Part shown: positions 16,628 to 24,565 of the stretch, piece by piece
Layout: every line of letters starts with the position of its first letter
Numbering within the stretch: position 1 is the first letter of the stretch
Origin: an uncultured Sulfolobales archaeon
GTDB lineage: Archaea; Thermoproteota; Thermoprotei_A; Sulfolobales; NBVN01
Assembly: GCA_938073905.1 (NCBI GenBank)
Contig: CALJEN010000007.1
Location: forward strand, 1-57,949
Direction of reading: 5' to 3'
DNA: 57,949 nt
Notes under the pieces: model-generated
What the model was told of the DNA's origin: nothing
What the model saw: only the letters and a program-made list of their open reading frames with translations
Database searches by the model: none
Made by a program: the position numbers and the translations under genes

Positions 16628-18473
16628 CCCGCTGGATAAAATATCCAACCTCATATCCGGTGCCTACTCCCGGGCGTCGAACCTGGGAGTGTTGGTGGGT
16701 TACGTAAGCAGGAGAGCCCTCTCTTCCTCCTCCGATAGCGTCAGCAGGGTCTACGTCGAGGTGGCTCCCCAGGTCTACTACGAGCACCTGAACGCGTTCG
16801 ACGTCGGGAACTACCTAGTGGCCGTAGACATCAGAACGACGAGAGCCGTGGGGCTCAGAGTCACCTCTATCAGGAGATCTGACGTGGCCTCCGACCTCCA
16901 GACCCCCTTGTCGGTGAGCCTGGGCGTCTCGCCCGAGGGTCTGCTAGCCCCCATAATCATCGAGACCGTGCCCCTCCTGGACGAGAACGGCTTGCCCCAC
17001 GTGTCACCGATCGAGCCGCAGTCCCCCGTGGTGGTCCCCAGGGATCCGGAGCTCGTGTCCAGGGTAGCGGGGCTTCCGGAGGACGGGGTGGTACTCGGCC
17101 ACCTGCACACGGGCTCTACGCCGGTCGCCGGGGGCACCATACCCGTCAGGCTCCCACTGAGAGAGCTGTTCAAGCACGTTCTGGTGATCGGCACCACGGG
17201 CTCCGGGAAGACCACCCTCGTTAAGAACGTGGTGTGGTTCCTGACGGCGCGGCACCCCGAGGTGCTCATACTCGTAGTCGATGCGGCCGGAGACTACGCG
17301 CAGATGGTCCTCCCACCGCTCAGGGAGCCTGCCGACTCCGCGGTCTACCTGGGCCTGGGCGAGCCGGGGAGGACCCTGCCGAGGCTCGAGAGGATGACAG
17401 TGCTCCTCCCCGTCACGCGATCGGCCGGAGACCTCCCGAGTGCCCTCAGGGGCTACGTGAGGGAAAGGCTGGTAGCGGTATCGACGGTCTATCACGGCAT
17501 CGAGCCGGAGGTGGAGGTCTCGGTGAGGAGGGTCTCAGGGCTCCCGGTCGCGGAGGCCTCGGTGAGCTTCGGGAGGTGGGGCGAGGTGGAGGTCTCGGTA
17601 GTCCCGGTAGCCCTCAGCTACGCCCAGGTGGCCGACCACCTGGACGCGCTGCCCGTGTTCTCCCGCCAGGCGAAGATATACCTGCACTACATCATAGACT
17701 ATCTGGAGCAGGAGCTAGGCCAGATATCGAACTTCACCCACCTCTCGGCCGCACTGATGGAGAGGAGGAAAGACTTGGAGAGGAACCTCAAGATACACAG
17801 GAGCACTCTGGACAGCGTGGAGAGGGCCATCAACTTCATCGCGAGCTCCGAGTGCGTCGATGTGCAGCTGGACGGGCAGCGCATCGGCATTCCTGAGCCC
17901 GAGCTGCTGAGCAGCTCCTTCCCGAGCCCCGTAGTTCTAGACCTCGACTACGCGGTCTCCCAGGGAGTCCACTTCCTGGTGGCCAACCTGCTAGCCTACG
18001 AGGTCCTCCGGAACTTCTACGAGTGGAAGAAGGCCGGCGGTCCCACGACCAGGCCGACCGTGGTGGTGCTCGACGAGGCCCACAGGTTCTTCCCGTCCGA
18101 GGGGACGTCGGCCGAGGAGGTGGAGCTCCTGGCCGACTTCATAGCGAGGGTGGCTAGGCTCGGCAGGTCGAGGGGAATGGGCATAGTGTTCAGCACCCAC
18201 TCCCCCAAGGACGTCCACAGGATCGTAGTCCAACTTGCCAACACGAAGGTGATATTCAGGAGCGAGAGGGAGTACCTCGAGATGCTGGACGTGCCCCAGG
18301 AATACGAGAGGGTCATAGAGCTAGCCCCCGACAGAGTCGCTCTCATAAAGTCCCACGTCGTGAGGATGGGCTTCTCCATCTTCAAGACGTCCGAGCCCCT
18401 CTTGGGTCACTTCGACACGGCCGCGCTGCTGGCCCTCGGGAGGGGCTTCCGGGCACCTCCTCCAGCCCCATGA
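16620..18473 (+). CDS. HerA-like DNA translocase ATPase (DUF87 family), second paralog
   Basis: A 617-residue hexameric-translocase-type ATPase: an N-terminal HAS-barrel-like beta domain, Walker A GTTGSGKTT at about residue 195, Walker B VVVLDEAHRFFP at about 480, a sensor/arginine region in MGIVFSTHSPKDVH, and a C-terminal FKTSEPLLGHF tail. HerA pumps DNA for NurA. ATG 16620 is chosen because GGGTGAG sits seven bases before it; GTG 16608 is the alternative. It overlaps the NurA-like gene. This family is less like the canonical HerA at 24562, with a longer insertion between the Walker motifs, so the pair may have a distinct substrate or a defence role. Confidence 0.8.
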   Translation: MGSPLDKISNLISGAYSRASNLGVLVGYVSRRALSSSSDSVSRVYVEVAPQVYYEHLNAFDVGNYLVAVDIRTTRAVGLRVTSIRRSDVASDLQTPLSVSLGVSPEGLLAPIIIETVPLLDENGLPHVSPIEPQSPVVVPRDPELVSRVAGLPEDGVVLGHLHTGSTPVAGGTIPVRLPLRELFKHVLVIGTTGSGKTTLVKNVVWFLTARHPEVLILVVDAAGDYAQMVLPPLREPADSAVYLGLGEPGRTLPRLERMTVLLPVTRSAGDLPSALRGYVRERLVAVSTVYHGIEPEVEVSVRRVSGLPVAEASVSFGRWGEVEVSVVPVALSYAQVADHLDALPVFSRQAKIYLHYIIDYLEQELGQISNFTHLSAALMERRKDLERNLKIHRSTLDSVERAINFIASSECVDVQLDGQRIGIPEPELLSSSFPSPVVLDLDYAVSQGVHFLVANLLAYEVLRNFYEWKKAGGPTTRPTVVVLDEAHRFFPSEGTSAEEVELLADFIARVARLGRSRGMGIVFSTHSPKDVHRIVVQLANTKVIFRSEREYLEMLDVPQEYERVIELAPDRVALIKSHVVRMGFSIFKTSEPLLGHFDTAALLALGRGFRAPPPAP

Positions 18474-18481
18474 CCTCTGCT

Positions 18482-18493
18482 CGTAAATTTTTA
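18482..18493 (+). promoter_or_regulatory. TATA box for a leaderless transcript
   Basis: GTAAATTTTTAC, centred at about 18488, lies 27 bp before GTG 18516. That spacing places transcription start at the start codon, the arrangement of leaderless archaeal mRNAs. Confidence 0.6.
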
Positions 18494-18515
18494 CCCGGAG
18501 GTTAGTTGCGCCTAG

Positions 18516-18746
18516 GTGGAGACCGTGTCCGAGAGCGAGAGGGTGTTCGTTCTCAAGGACATAGAGAAGGTGAGGGTAGACTACGATAGGGCTACCGACA
18601 CACTCGTCATAACCTTCGGCGGTAACTCTGAGGAAGCGGAGGAGGCTATCCTGACCGAAAGCGACGTGGGCTATAGACTAAAGGACGGGAGAGTAATCGA
18701 GATAACCGTGTTCAACCTCCTGAGGAGGATAGGCATCGAGGTGTAG
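18516..18746 (+). CDS. DUF2283-family small protein
   Basis: A 76-residue protein with the DUF2283 pattern: VDYDRATDTLVITFG, then a run of acidic residues (EEAEEA) and DGRVIEITVFNLLRR at the end. Proteins of this family are short beta-rich folds, often found near toxin genes and sometimes proposed as antitoxins; no toxin partner is seen here. GTG 18516 is preferred because the TATA box lies about 27 bp upstream. The M28 peptidase gene starts 4 nt downstream, so the two probably share a transcript. Confidence 0.8.
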   Translation: METVSESERVFVLKDIEKVRVDYDRATDTLVITFGGNSEEAEEAILTESDVGYRLKDGRVIEITVFNLLRRIGIEV

Positions 18747-18750
18747 CCCC

Positions 18751-20472
18751 TTGCCCGCGCTCAGCACCCTGCTCGAGTACTTCTCGAGAGCAGAGGTAGA
18801 ACACCTAGCCGAGGAGCTCTCGAGGTTCCACAGGATCCAGGGGAGCCCCGGGCTAGAGGAGGCCGGCAGGTTCATCCGAGACACCCTCTCCGACTGGGGC
18901 CTCGAGGTCAGGGTCTACGACCTCCCCTACGGCTCGGAGTCCCCACCAACATCTCCTCCCGTCGTCGGCTGGTACGTGGCGGACGGGTATGCCGAGACCG
19001 TCAAGCCTAGAAAGAGAGTGGTGTCCTCTCTGAGGCACGCGTGGACGGCGGTCGTAGCCCACTCCCCTCCCGGAGAGTTCGAGGGGAGGGTCTGCTACGC
19101 TCCTACGTACAAGCAAGTGCCCCAGTGCGGAGATAGCGTGGTGCTGACCCCCGACTGGGGGTTTTCGACTTACGTCAAGGCCGTCGAGGCCGGGGCGAGG
19201 GCCGTCCTGGTCTTCAGGAAGAACGCGCCGGCGGGGACATACCCGTACTTCGGCATATTCCCCACGACCCGGGAGCTGGAGCACCTAAGAGTGCCGGCAC
19301 TCACCGTCCCGAGGGACGTGGCCGAGGAGATCGTCGGCAGCCTGGAGAAGGGCGAGGAGGTGGTGGTCAGGGGGTACGTCAAGTCCGGCTACAGGGACGA
19401 AGCGTACGCCAGGGTCGTCGAGGCCTCCGCCGGCGACTCCGGTGAGGAGTACCACCTCGTCGCCCACTACTGCCACCCAGGGGGCACTGTAAACGACAAC
19501 GTGAGCGGCTCGGTCGGCGTTCTCAGCGCCGCCAGGGCACTCTCGCTGGCGACGAGGGAGGGGAGGCTGAGGGTCGGGAGGGCCGTCAAGCTCGTCTGGG
19601 TCCCCGAGCACCACGGAACGGCGAGGTACCTCGGAGTAGTCCTGAGAGAGGGAAGGAGGGTGGCCGGTGCGGTGAACCTCGACATGATCGGGGAGAAGCA
19701 GTGCAAGACCAAGTCCGTTCTCGCCATGGTCAGACCGCCGATAGCCCTAGTGGGCAGGCTCGAGGCCTCCGTGTACGAGAAGCTGATGGAGGCTCTCCCG
19801 AAGTCGGGAGCCTTCTCCTCGCCGGTCGAGCTCCCGCTCCTCAGGTTCTACGTGGTCAACTACGAGACCGGGAGCGACCACGACGTCTACGCATCCCTCG
19901 GGATACCGGCCGTCATGCTCAACCAGTGGCCGGACAGGTACTACCACACGAGCGGCGACACTCTGGACAAGATGAGCCCCAGGCTAGTCTACAGACTGGG
20001 AGTGGCGGCCCTCGCCGCGGTCCTCGAGATCGATAGCGCGAGAGTGGAGCCCTACCTCCACATGGTCTACGGGCTTGACACCGCGAGGGCCTCGGGCGTA
20101 GTCCTGGATGCCAGGCGGTTCCTCTACTGGAAGAAATCCCGGGAGCTGGGTCTCGAGCTCGGCCTGCGGAGCGTCGAGGTTCCCTCGGGGGGTCCGGCGT
20201 ACAGGCTGGCCATGGAGGGATACCCGACGTCGCACTACCTCAGGTACAGACTGGGCCTCGGGGTACTGGAGAAGCTCAGAGAGCTCTCGGACAAGTTCAG
20301 GTATCTGACGACTGCCCTGACCCTCTCGGGGGTCTGCCTCAGGGAGGGAAGCAAGGACTTGGAGAGGCTCCGCTTCGAGGTCTCCGGGGAGCTGGGGGTA
20401 GAGGTTCCGAAGGAGGTCTTCGAGGAGCTGATGAGCGTGGCCGAGAGCGCCGGCTACGTGACTCGGGGGTAA
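18751..20472 (+). CDS. M28-type zinc aminopeptidase (DUF4910-like)
   Basis: A 573-residue cytoplasmic-looking peptidase. Metal-binding motifs are visible in order: HYCHPGGTVNDNVSGS (about 245), WVPEHHGT (about 287), NLDMIGE (about 310), and YETGSDHDVY with YYHTSGDTLDK (about 370-400). A protease-associated-like domain is inserted at about 95-200. It should trim N-terminal amino acids from peptides, which fits the other peptidases in the window. The C-terminal 150 residues are helical. TTG 18751 is the start used. No signal peptide is seen. Confidence 0.85.
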   Translation: MPALSTLLEYFSRAEVEHLAEELSRFHRIQGSPGLEEAGRFIRDTLSDWGLEVRVYDLPYGSESPPTSPPVVGWYVADGYAETVKPRKRVVSSLRHAWTAVVAHSPPGEFEGRVCYAPTYKQVPQCGDSVVLTPDWGFSTYVKAVEAGARAVLVFRKNAPAGTYPYFGIFPTTRELEHLRVPALTVPRDVAEEIVGSLEKGEEVVVRGYVKSGYRDEAYARVVEASAGDSGEEYHLVAHYCHPGGTVNDNVSGSVGVLSAARALSLATREGRLRVGRAVKLVWVPEHHGTARYLGVVLREGRRVAGAVNLDMIGEKQCKTKSVLAMVRPPIALVGRLEASVYEKLMEALPKSGAFSSPVELPLLRFYVVNYETGSDHDVYASLGIPAVMLNQWPDRYYHTSGDTLDKMSPRLVYRLGVAALAAVLEIDSARVEPYLHMVYGLDTARASGVVLDARRFLYWKKSRELGLELGLRSVEVPSGGPAYRLAMEGYPTSHYLRYRLGLGVLEKLRELSDKFRYLTTALTLSGVCLREGSKDLERLRFEVSGELGVEVPKEVFEELMSVAESAGYVTRG

Positions 20473-20475
20473 TGG

Positions 20476-21006
20476 TTGCTCTTAGTGTTCTACGGCAAGG
20501 GGAAGGGGAAGAGCACCGCGGCCTACGGAACGGTGCTCAGGGCCCTGGGGAGGGGCTGGAGGGTAGCGGTCGCCGTCTTCATGAAGTCCGGGGACAGCGG
20601 CGAGCTGCTGCTCCTCCGGAGACTGAAGCTCCCGGTGAGGGTGTACGTACTCGGGACTGAGGAGTTCGTCGCTCCCGGGAACTACGAGGGAGAGATCCCC
20701 TCCGAGAACATGGCCAGGGCCTACGCCTTCCTCAAGCACGTTCTGCCAAGCCTCATGAAGAGCTACAGACCGAAGCTCGTAGTTTTCGACGAGCTCGGGC
20801 TAGCCGTCCACATAGCGCTCGTGGACGAGGACACAGCGCTCAGGGCTCTGAGAAGGTTCGCCGGGAGGAGGGACTTCCACGCCGTGGTCACCGGGCGGTA
20901 CGTCCCCAAGACCATAAAGAACATGGCGGACCTGGTGAGCGAGGTTCGGGAGGTCAAGCACTACTTTAGGAGGGGCTACGTGAACCTAGAGGGTCTAGAC
21001 TACTAG
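20476..21006 (+). CDS. cobO: Cob(I)alamin adenosyltransferase, CobO/BtuR family
   Basis: The protein transfers an adenosyl group from ATP to cobalamin or cobinamide. The N terminus has the P-loop YGKGKGKSTAA, and VVFDELGLAV is the Walker B-like strand with the acidic residue, both hallmarks of CobO rather than PduO-type enzymes. Length (176 residues) is normal. TTG 20476 follows the previous stop by 3 nt; GTG 20485 is an alternative. It is the only cobalamin gene seen here. The sixA-like gene is convergent, 7 nt away. Confidence 0.88.
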   Translation: MLLVFYGKGKGKSTAAYGTVLRALGRGWRVAVAVFMKSGDSGELLLLRRLKLPVRVYVLGTEEFVAPGNYEGEIPSENMARAYAFLKHVLPSLMKSYRPKLVVFDELGLAVHIALVDEDTALRALRRFAGRRDFHAVVTGRYVPKTIKNMADLVSEVREVKHYFRRGYVNLEGLDY

Positions 21007-21013
21007 AGCTCTT

Positions 21014-21529
21014 TCACGGTGTCGCACTGGTCTCGGTCGCGCTCGGCTGGGGGCTCCGAGATCCGCCCTCCCTCGACTGATGATGGAGCCTCTCGAGGAC
21101 CTCTCTAGCGAGCCGGGGAGTGACTAGGAACTCCACGGTCCACCCCCTCTCGACCCTCCTGAGTCCGACTGCTCCGGCCGTGGGGAGCGACGTCCTGAAC
21201 CCGGAGAGCTCGCTCACACAGTCCTCGACGTAGGGGGAGTGTCCCACGAACAGGGCCCTGTCGGTGAAGTAGGGCTCGAGGTCCTTCAGATACCGCCCCG
21301 GTGCCAGCTCCTCGATCACTCTGTACTCCGCTCCGTGTAGGTGCGAGACTATCTCAGCGGTCTCGACGGCCCTCCTCAGGGGGCTCGAGTAGACCATCCT
21401 GACCCTGGGCAGGAGCCTGGAGACGGCCACGGCCTCCTCCACCCCCTCGCTCGTCAGTCTCCTGTCCTCGTCCCTTTCCCCGGGCTTGGCCTCAGCAGCC
21501 TTCGCGTGCCTCATGAACACTACGAGCAC
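21014..21529 (-). CDS. SixA-like histidine phosphatase
   Basis: A 171-residue member of the histidine phosphatase superfamily. The catalytic RHG-type motif appears as FMRHAKAAE at residues 5-13, with a second histidine in FVGHSPYVEDC; DRRLTSEG and YSSPLRRAVETAEI are typical of the SixA branch. It may dephosphorylate phosphohistidine or small phosphates; the target is unknown. GTG 21529 is preceded by GGGGAGGTG, a strong ribosome binding site, and by CCTTAAAAGG at about 21563-21572 as a TATA box. The last 25 residues are low-complexity. Confidence 0.85.
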   Translation of the reverse strand: MLVVFMRHAKAAEAKPGERDEDRRLTSEGVEEAVAVSRLLPRVRMVYSSPLRRAVETAEIVSHLHGAEYRVIEELAPGRYLKDLEPYFTDRALFVGHSPYVEDCVSELSGFRTSLPTAGAVGLRRVERGWTVEFLVTPRLAREVLERLHHQSREGGSRSPQPSATETSATP

Positions 21530-21596
21530 GGTGCGGCACCTCCCCTTTCGTTCGGGGAAAACCTTTTAAGGAGAGCCCGCGGCACCACTCCGCAGC

Positions 21597-21916
21597 GCGA
21601 GGGCGGACTCGTTTCCCACGCCCGCGAGGGCCCCAGTAAACGTCGATGTCAGGTCTTCCAGACGCGCTGGCGGGGGTGCGCACCTAGGTGAGAGTCCCCT
21701 GGAGGGCGGGCCAGAGCCCGCTTCTACACCACGGAGTTCTCGCATGCCGTAGGCCAACAGTTTCAGGGCAGAGGGGTTCGCTATCGGCACGCCTGGACGA
21801 GCGCCGGTGGGAGACGACGGGGAGGCGTCCTGGATGCGGGGGTGAAAGCCCCCGAGGGGGAGAGCTCCAAGGCCGAGCCCCGACGGGGGAGAGGTCGGCG
21901 AGGGCTCTCGCGAACC
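21597..21916 (+). mobile_element. TnpB C-terminal tail and right end of a decayed IS605/IS1341-type element (copy C)
   Basis: One frame reads APVNVDVRSS, GESPLEGGPEP, then MP, an in-frame TAG at about 21749, and ANSFRAEGFAIGTPG to APVGDDGEASWMRG and a stop near 21843. This is the tail pattern I associate with archaeal TnpB proteins. After the stop come GAAAGCCCCCGAGGGGG and a stem (GAGAGCTC with GGGCTCTC) ending in GCGAACC at 21916. The middle 114 nt match copy A at 2671-2815. The catalytic part is missing, so this is a solo 3' end. It fills the gap between sixA and the symporter. Confidence 0.65.
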
Positions 21917-21945
21917 TTTCGGTAGCTTTCGGTAGAACCTAAATA

Positions 21946-21958
21946 CTTTTTATATAAG
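21946..21958 (+). promoter_or_regulatory. TATA box for the dicarboxylate/amino acid symporter
   Basis: CTTTTTATATAAG, centred at about 21953, is the strongest TATA-like sequence in the region and lies about 38 bp before GTG 21991 and 25 bp before the GAGGTG ribosome binding site. Confidence 0.65.
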
Positions 21959-21990
21959 TAGCGTAGCGCACCTTTCTTGAGGTGCGTTCA

Positions 21991-23214
21991 GTGTCGACCA
22001 GAGGCCCTGGAGTCAGGCTTCTCATAGCCATAGCGATAGGGTTCGTCATGGGCCTGGCGCTCGGGTTCGCTCTCATGGGCGCTCCGGATGCCATCAGAAC
22101 TGAGGCCGCTACGTGGCTCAAGGCCCTCGGAGACATATTCGTCAGGCTGATAAGGATAGTCATACCGCCTCTGATATTCTTCACGATCTCAGCCGCCGTG
22201 GCTTCTGTGGCCGACCTGCGCAGGCTCGGGTCGATACTGCTCTTCATGTTCGTGCTCTACCTGGGCACCTCGGTGCTAGCGGCCACCTGGGGGATCGTCG
22301 CTGGGGCAGTCTTCAGACCCGGGGAGGGAGTGGGGCTCCAGCCGCCCGCCGGCTACACACCGCCCAAACCCCCGTCCGCGGTCGACATACTGCTCAGCTT
22401 CTTCCAGCTGGACTTCAGCGCCCTCCTGACGGTCGGTGGAGCCATGACCATGATAATATTCGCCATAATCCTGGGCATAGCCGTCGTGTTGCTCGGAGAG
22501 GAGGGCAGGAGGGTCTACTCGTTCCTCAGGCTAGCCTCGAGCATCATGATAACCGTGGTCAGGGTCATAATGTACTACGCACCCGTCGCGATATTCGGCT
22601 ACGCGGCCTGGCTCATAGCGGTCTACGGACCGGCGATGCTAGGGGCGTACGGCAGGTTCCTGGTAGCCCAGTACTCGCTCAGCTTCCTACACTTCTTCCT
22701 GGTCTACGGCATAATAGCGGCCCTCGGAGGGCTCAGCCCCCTCGCCTACTTCAAGATCCAGTCGGCACCGTTCCTGGTCGCGTTCGCGACCAGGTCCTCG
22801 GCCGTGACCCTGCCCACCAACATGGAGGCGGCCAGGAGGATGGGGGTGCCCGAGGAGGTCTTCCAGATAACGCTCCCGATAGGCGCTACCGTGAACATGG
22901 ACGGCACAGCTCTCTACCAGGCCCTCTCGGCCCTCTTCGTGGCCCAGCTCTTCGGGATAGCCCTCACGCCAGCTCACATAGGGATCGCGGTAGCGGCCGT
23001 GCTCGTGGGCTCCGTGGCTACCGCGGCCATACCCGGCGGGGGTACGATAATGCTGGCCTTCGTCCTGGGGACTCTGGGACTCCCGCTGGAGGGAGTCGGC
23101 ATAATGATGGTCGTAGACCCCATGTCCGACGCTCTGAGGACGGCCCTGAACGTGAGCGGGGACAACGCCTGCACCGTCCTACTGTCGAGGGTCCTAGGCT
23201 TCAGGCGTTCGTGA
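21991..23214 (+). CDS. Dicarboxylate/amino acid:cation symporter (GltPh/DAACS family)
   Basis: A 407-residue membrane carrier. Family marks are RIVIPPLIFFTI, the HP1 serine-rich motif ATRSSAVTLPTN, NMDGTALYQ in TM7, AAIPGGGTIM in HP2, and VVDPMSDALRTALNVSGD in TM8. The arginine in DALRTALN normally contacts the side-chain carboxylate of the substrate, so aspartate or glutamate uptake driven by Na+ or H+ is likely. GTG 21991 is preferred over GTG 21982 because GAGGTG at 21979-21984 is well placed for it. A strong TATA box lies upstream. A T5 run at 23245 follows the gene. Confidence 0.93.
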   Translation: MSTRGPGVRLLIAIAIGFVMGLALGFALMGAPDAIRTEAATWLKALGDIFVRLIRIVIPPLIFFTISAAVASVADLRRLGSILLFMFVLYLGTSVLAATWGIVAGAVFRPGEGVGLQPPAGYTPPKPPSAVDILLSFFQLDFSALLTVGGAMTMIIFAIILGIAVVLLGEEGRRVYSFLRLASSIMITVVRVIMYYAPVAIFGYAAWLIAVYGPAMLGAYGRFLVAQYSLSFLHFFLVYGIIAALGGLSPLAYFKIQSAPFLVAFATRSSAVTLPTNMEAARRMGVPEEVFQITLPIGATVNMDGTALYQALSALFVAQLFGIALTPAHIGIAVAAVLVGSVATAAIPGGGTIMLAFVLGTLGLPLEGVGIMMVVDPMSDALRTALNVSGDNACTVLLSRVLGFRRS

Positions 23215-23244
23215 GCGGACCGCAGCCTGGACGAGCTCATGGGC

Positions 23245-23249
23245 TTTTT
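23245..23249 (+). terminator. T5 tract after the symporter gene
   Basis: GGGCTTTTTCCCC starts 28 bp after the symporter stop. It is the only T run in the 290-bp gap before nurA and is a plausible terminator. The rest of the gap (23250-23455) shows nothing I recognise. Confidence 0.4.
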
Positions 23250-23458
23250 CCCCTCGCGCCTGTAGAAGGAAGCTTTCGACTCGGCGGCTTTGAGCTCTCT
23301 CGTTCCAGTCGCAGAGCCGGCCGGGCGTCCCTACGTGCACCTCCACGGTCACCACCGGCGGGGTCAGTGGTGCGAACCGGCCTAGATGTCACCGCAGAGG
23401 TCCCGTCCTGCCGCAGCTGCTCGGAGCTCGCGTGGAGGAAGGGTTCGAGGCTACCCCG

Positions 23459-23469
23459 CTCATATTAGC
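23459..23469 (+). promoter_or_regulatory. TATA box for the nurA-herA-mre11-rad50 operon
   Basis: CTCATATTAGC is centred at about 23464, 40 bp upstream of TTG 23504, so a transcript start near 23490 would give a short leader before nurA. No other promoter-like sequence is seen until after rad50. Confidence 0.5.
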
Positions 23470-23503
23470 TTCACAGGAAGCCTACGTGTGAAGGTCGAGA
23501 GCG

Positions 23504-24565
23504 TTGCCGGTTCACGATAGTTTAGTGATGGCCCTAAGAAGCGTTGCTAGCCGGCTCGCAGGCGAGCTGAGGACTGCCCGGGAGTTGCTCAGCGGGTTGA
23601 GGGAGGTAGGGATCTACGAGCTGAGGGCGGGCACCGGGGCGCTCCCGGACGTGGTGGCCTCGGACTCGAGCCACAAGATGAAGAGCTACTCCATGGCCTT
23701 GGTCTACGCGGTCCAGGCCGCCGCCGTTAGGGCGTCTCCCGAGAGGTCCTCCCTACTGGTCGAGGCGGACGCTGGGTACCTCGTCCCCTCGCCCCGAACC
23801 GGCGAGGCCTTCGCAAGCGAGGCCCTCGAGAGAGCGGTCGAGTTCATGTCCAAGAGCCTCGAGGTCCAGATGCTCCTCCGCTCCACCGAGGCGAGCGAGC
23901 TGGCCCTGCTGGACGGCTCTCTCTTCTACTTCCTCTGGTACAGCAAGCTCCCCGAGATGCCGAAGAGCCTGAGGTCGTTCAGGGAGTGGCCTTCGAGGCG
24001 CAGAGAGATCTGGCGCTCCATCGTCGACGGAATCGCGAAGTTGCGCGGAACCGGGGTCGTCCCGATGTTTTTCTCCAAAAGGGTCAGGATGAGCCACTAC
24101 ACCAAGAGAATGCTCGACCCGGCCGCGCTCGCGCGCGGACTGGAAGTCGAGAACGACCTAGTCCTCCTGGCCCTGCTGAGAGCGGACGGGAGGCTGCCCA
24201 TGAGGCCTCTCGCCCTAGAACCGGTCTACATAGAGAGCGTCGGGAACATGCCGAGGCCCCTCGATAGGCTAGACCCCGAAGACCGCAGGGTAATAGAGCC
24301 CCTACTGCCGGTCACGGTGACCTACGTGATCTTCGATCCCGCCTCTCAGCCGTACCAGGTCACGGTCCCCGGCAAGCTGAGCCCCGAGGAGCTCGCAGAG
24401 CTCCTCTCCTCCCTCTACCCGCTCTCCCGCTCCGGGTACCCCGACCCCCTGAGGCTGGCCCACCACGCGTGCAAGATAGGTCGCCGGGAGCTCGAGATCC
24501 TCCTCCTCAAGCTGGGGGTATCCCGGCTACCCACCGGGAGAGAGCCTCTGGGTGAGCTCGCTTGA
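23504..24565 (+). CDS. nurA: NurA 5'-3' DNA end-resection nuclease
   Basis: NurA works with HerA, Mre11 and Rad50 to resect double-strand breaks into 3' overhangs for RadA. The catalytic fold is visible in VVASDSSHKMKSYSM (about residue 53), LALLDGSLFYF (about 140) and VVPMFFSKRVRMSHYTK (about 190), which carry the conserved acidic and lysine residues. Length (353) is normal. Starts possible are TTG 23504, GTG 23525 and ATG 23528. It is the first gene of a four-gene operon whose genes overlap or abut, in the usual archaeal order partner set. Confidence 0.9.
   Translation: MPVHDSLVMALRSVASRLAGELRTARELLSGLREVGIYELRAGTGALPDVVASDSSHKMKSYSMALVYAVQAAAVRASPERSSLLVEADAGYLVPSPRTGEAFASEALERAVEFMSKSLEVQMLLRSTEASELALLDGSLFYFLWYSKLPEMPKSLRSFREWPSRRREIWRSIVDGIAKLRGTGVVPMFFSKRVRMSHYTKRMLDPAALARGLEVENDLVLLALLRADGRLPMRPLALEPVYIESVGNMPRPLDRLDPEDRRVIEPLLPVTVTYVIFDPASQPYQVTVPGKLSPEELAELLSSLYPLSRSGYPDPLRLAHHACKIGRRELEILLLKLGVSRLPTGREPLGELA

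Noticed and set aside
17508-17600. Repeated GAGGTGGAGGTCTCGGT inside the HerA-like gene
   Set aside because: Both copies encode EVEVSV in the same frame; explained by a repeated beta-strand in the protein.
22113-23468. 451-residue open frame overlapping the symporter
   Set aside because: Arg/Gly/Pro-rich shadow of the DAACS gene, whose motifs are complete in its own frame.
23425-23470. GGTTCGAGGC resembling a tRNA T-loop
   Set aside because: No acceptor, D or anticodon stems could be formed around it.
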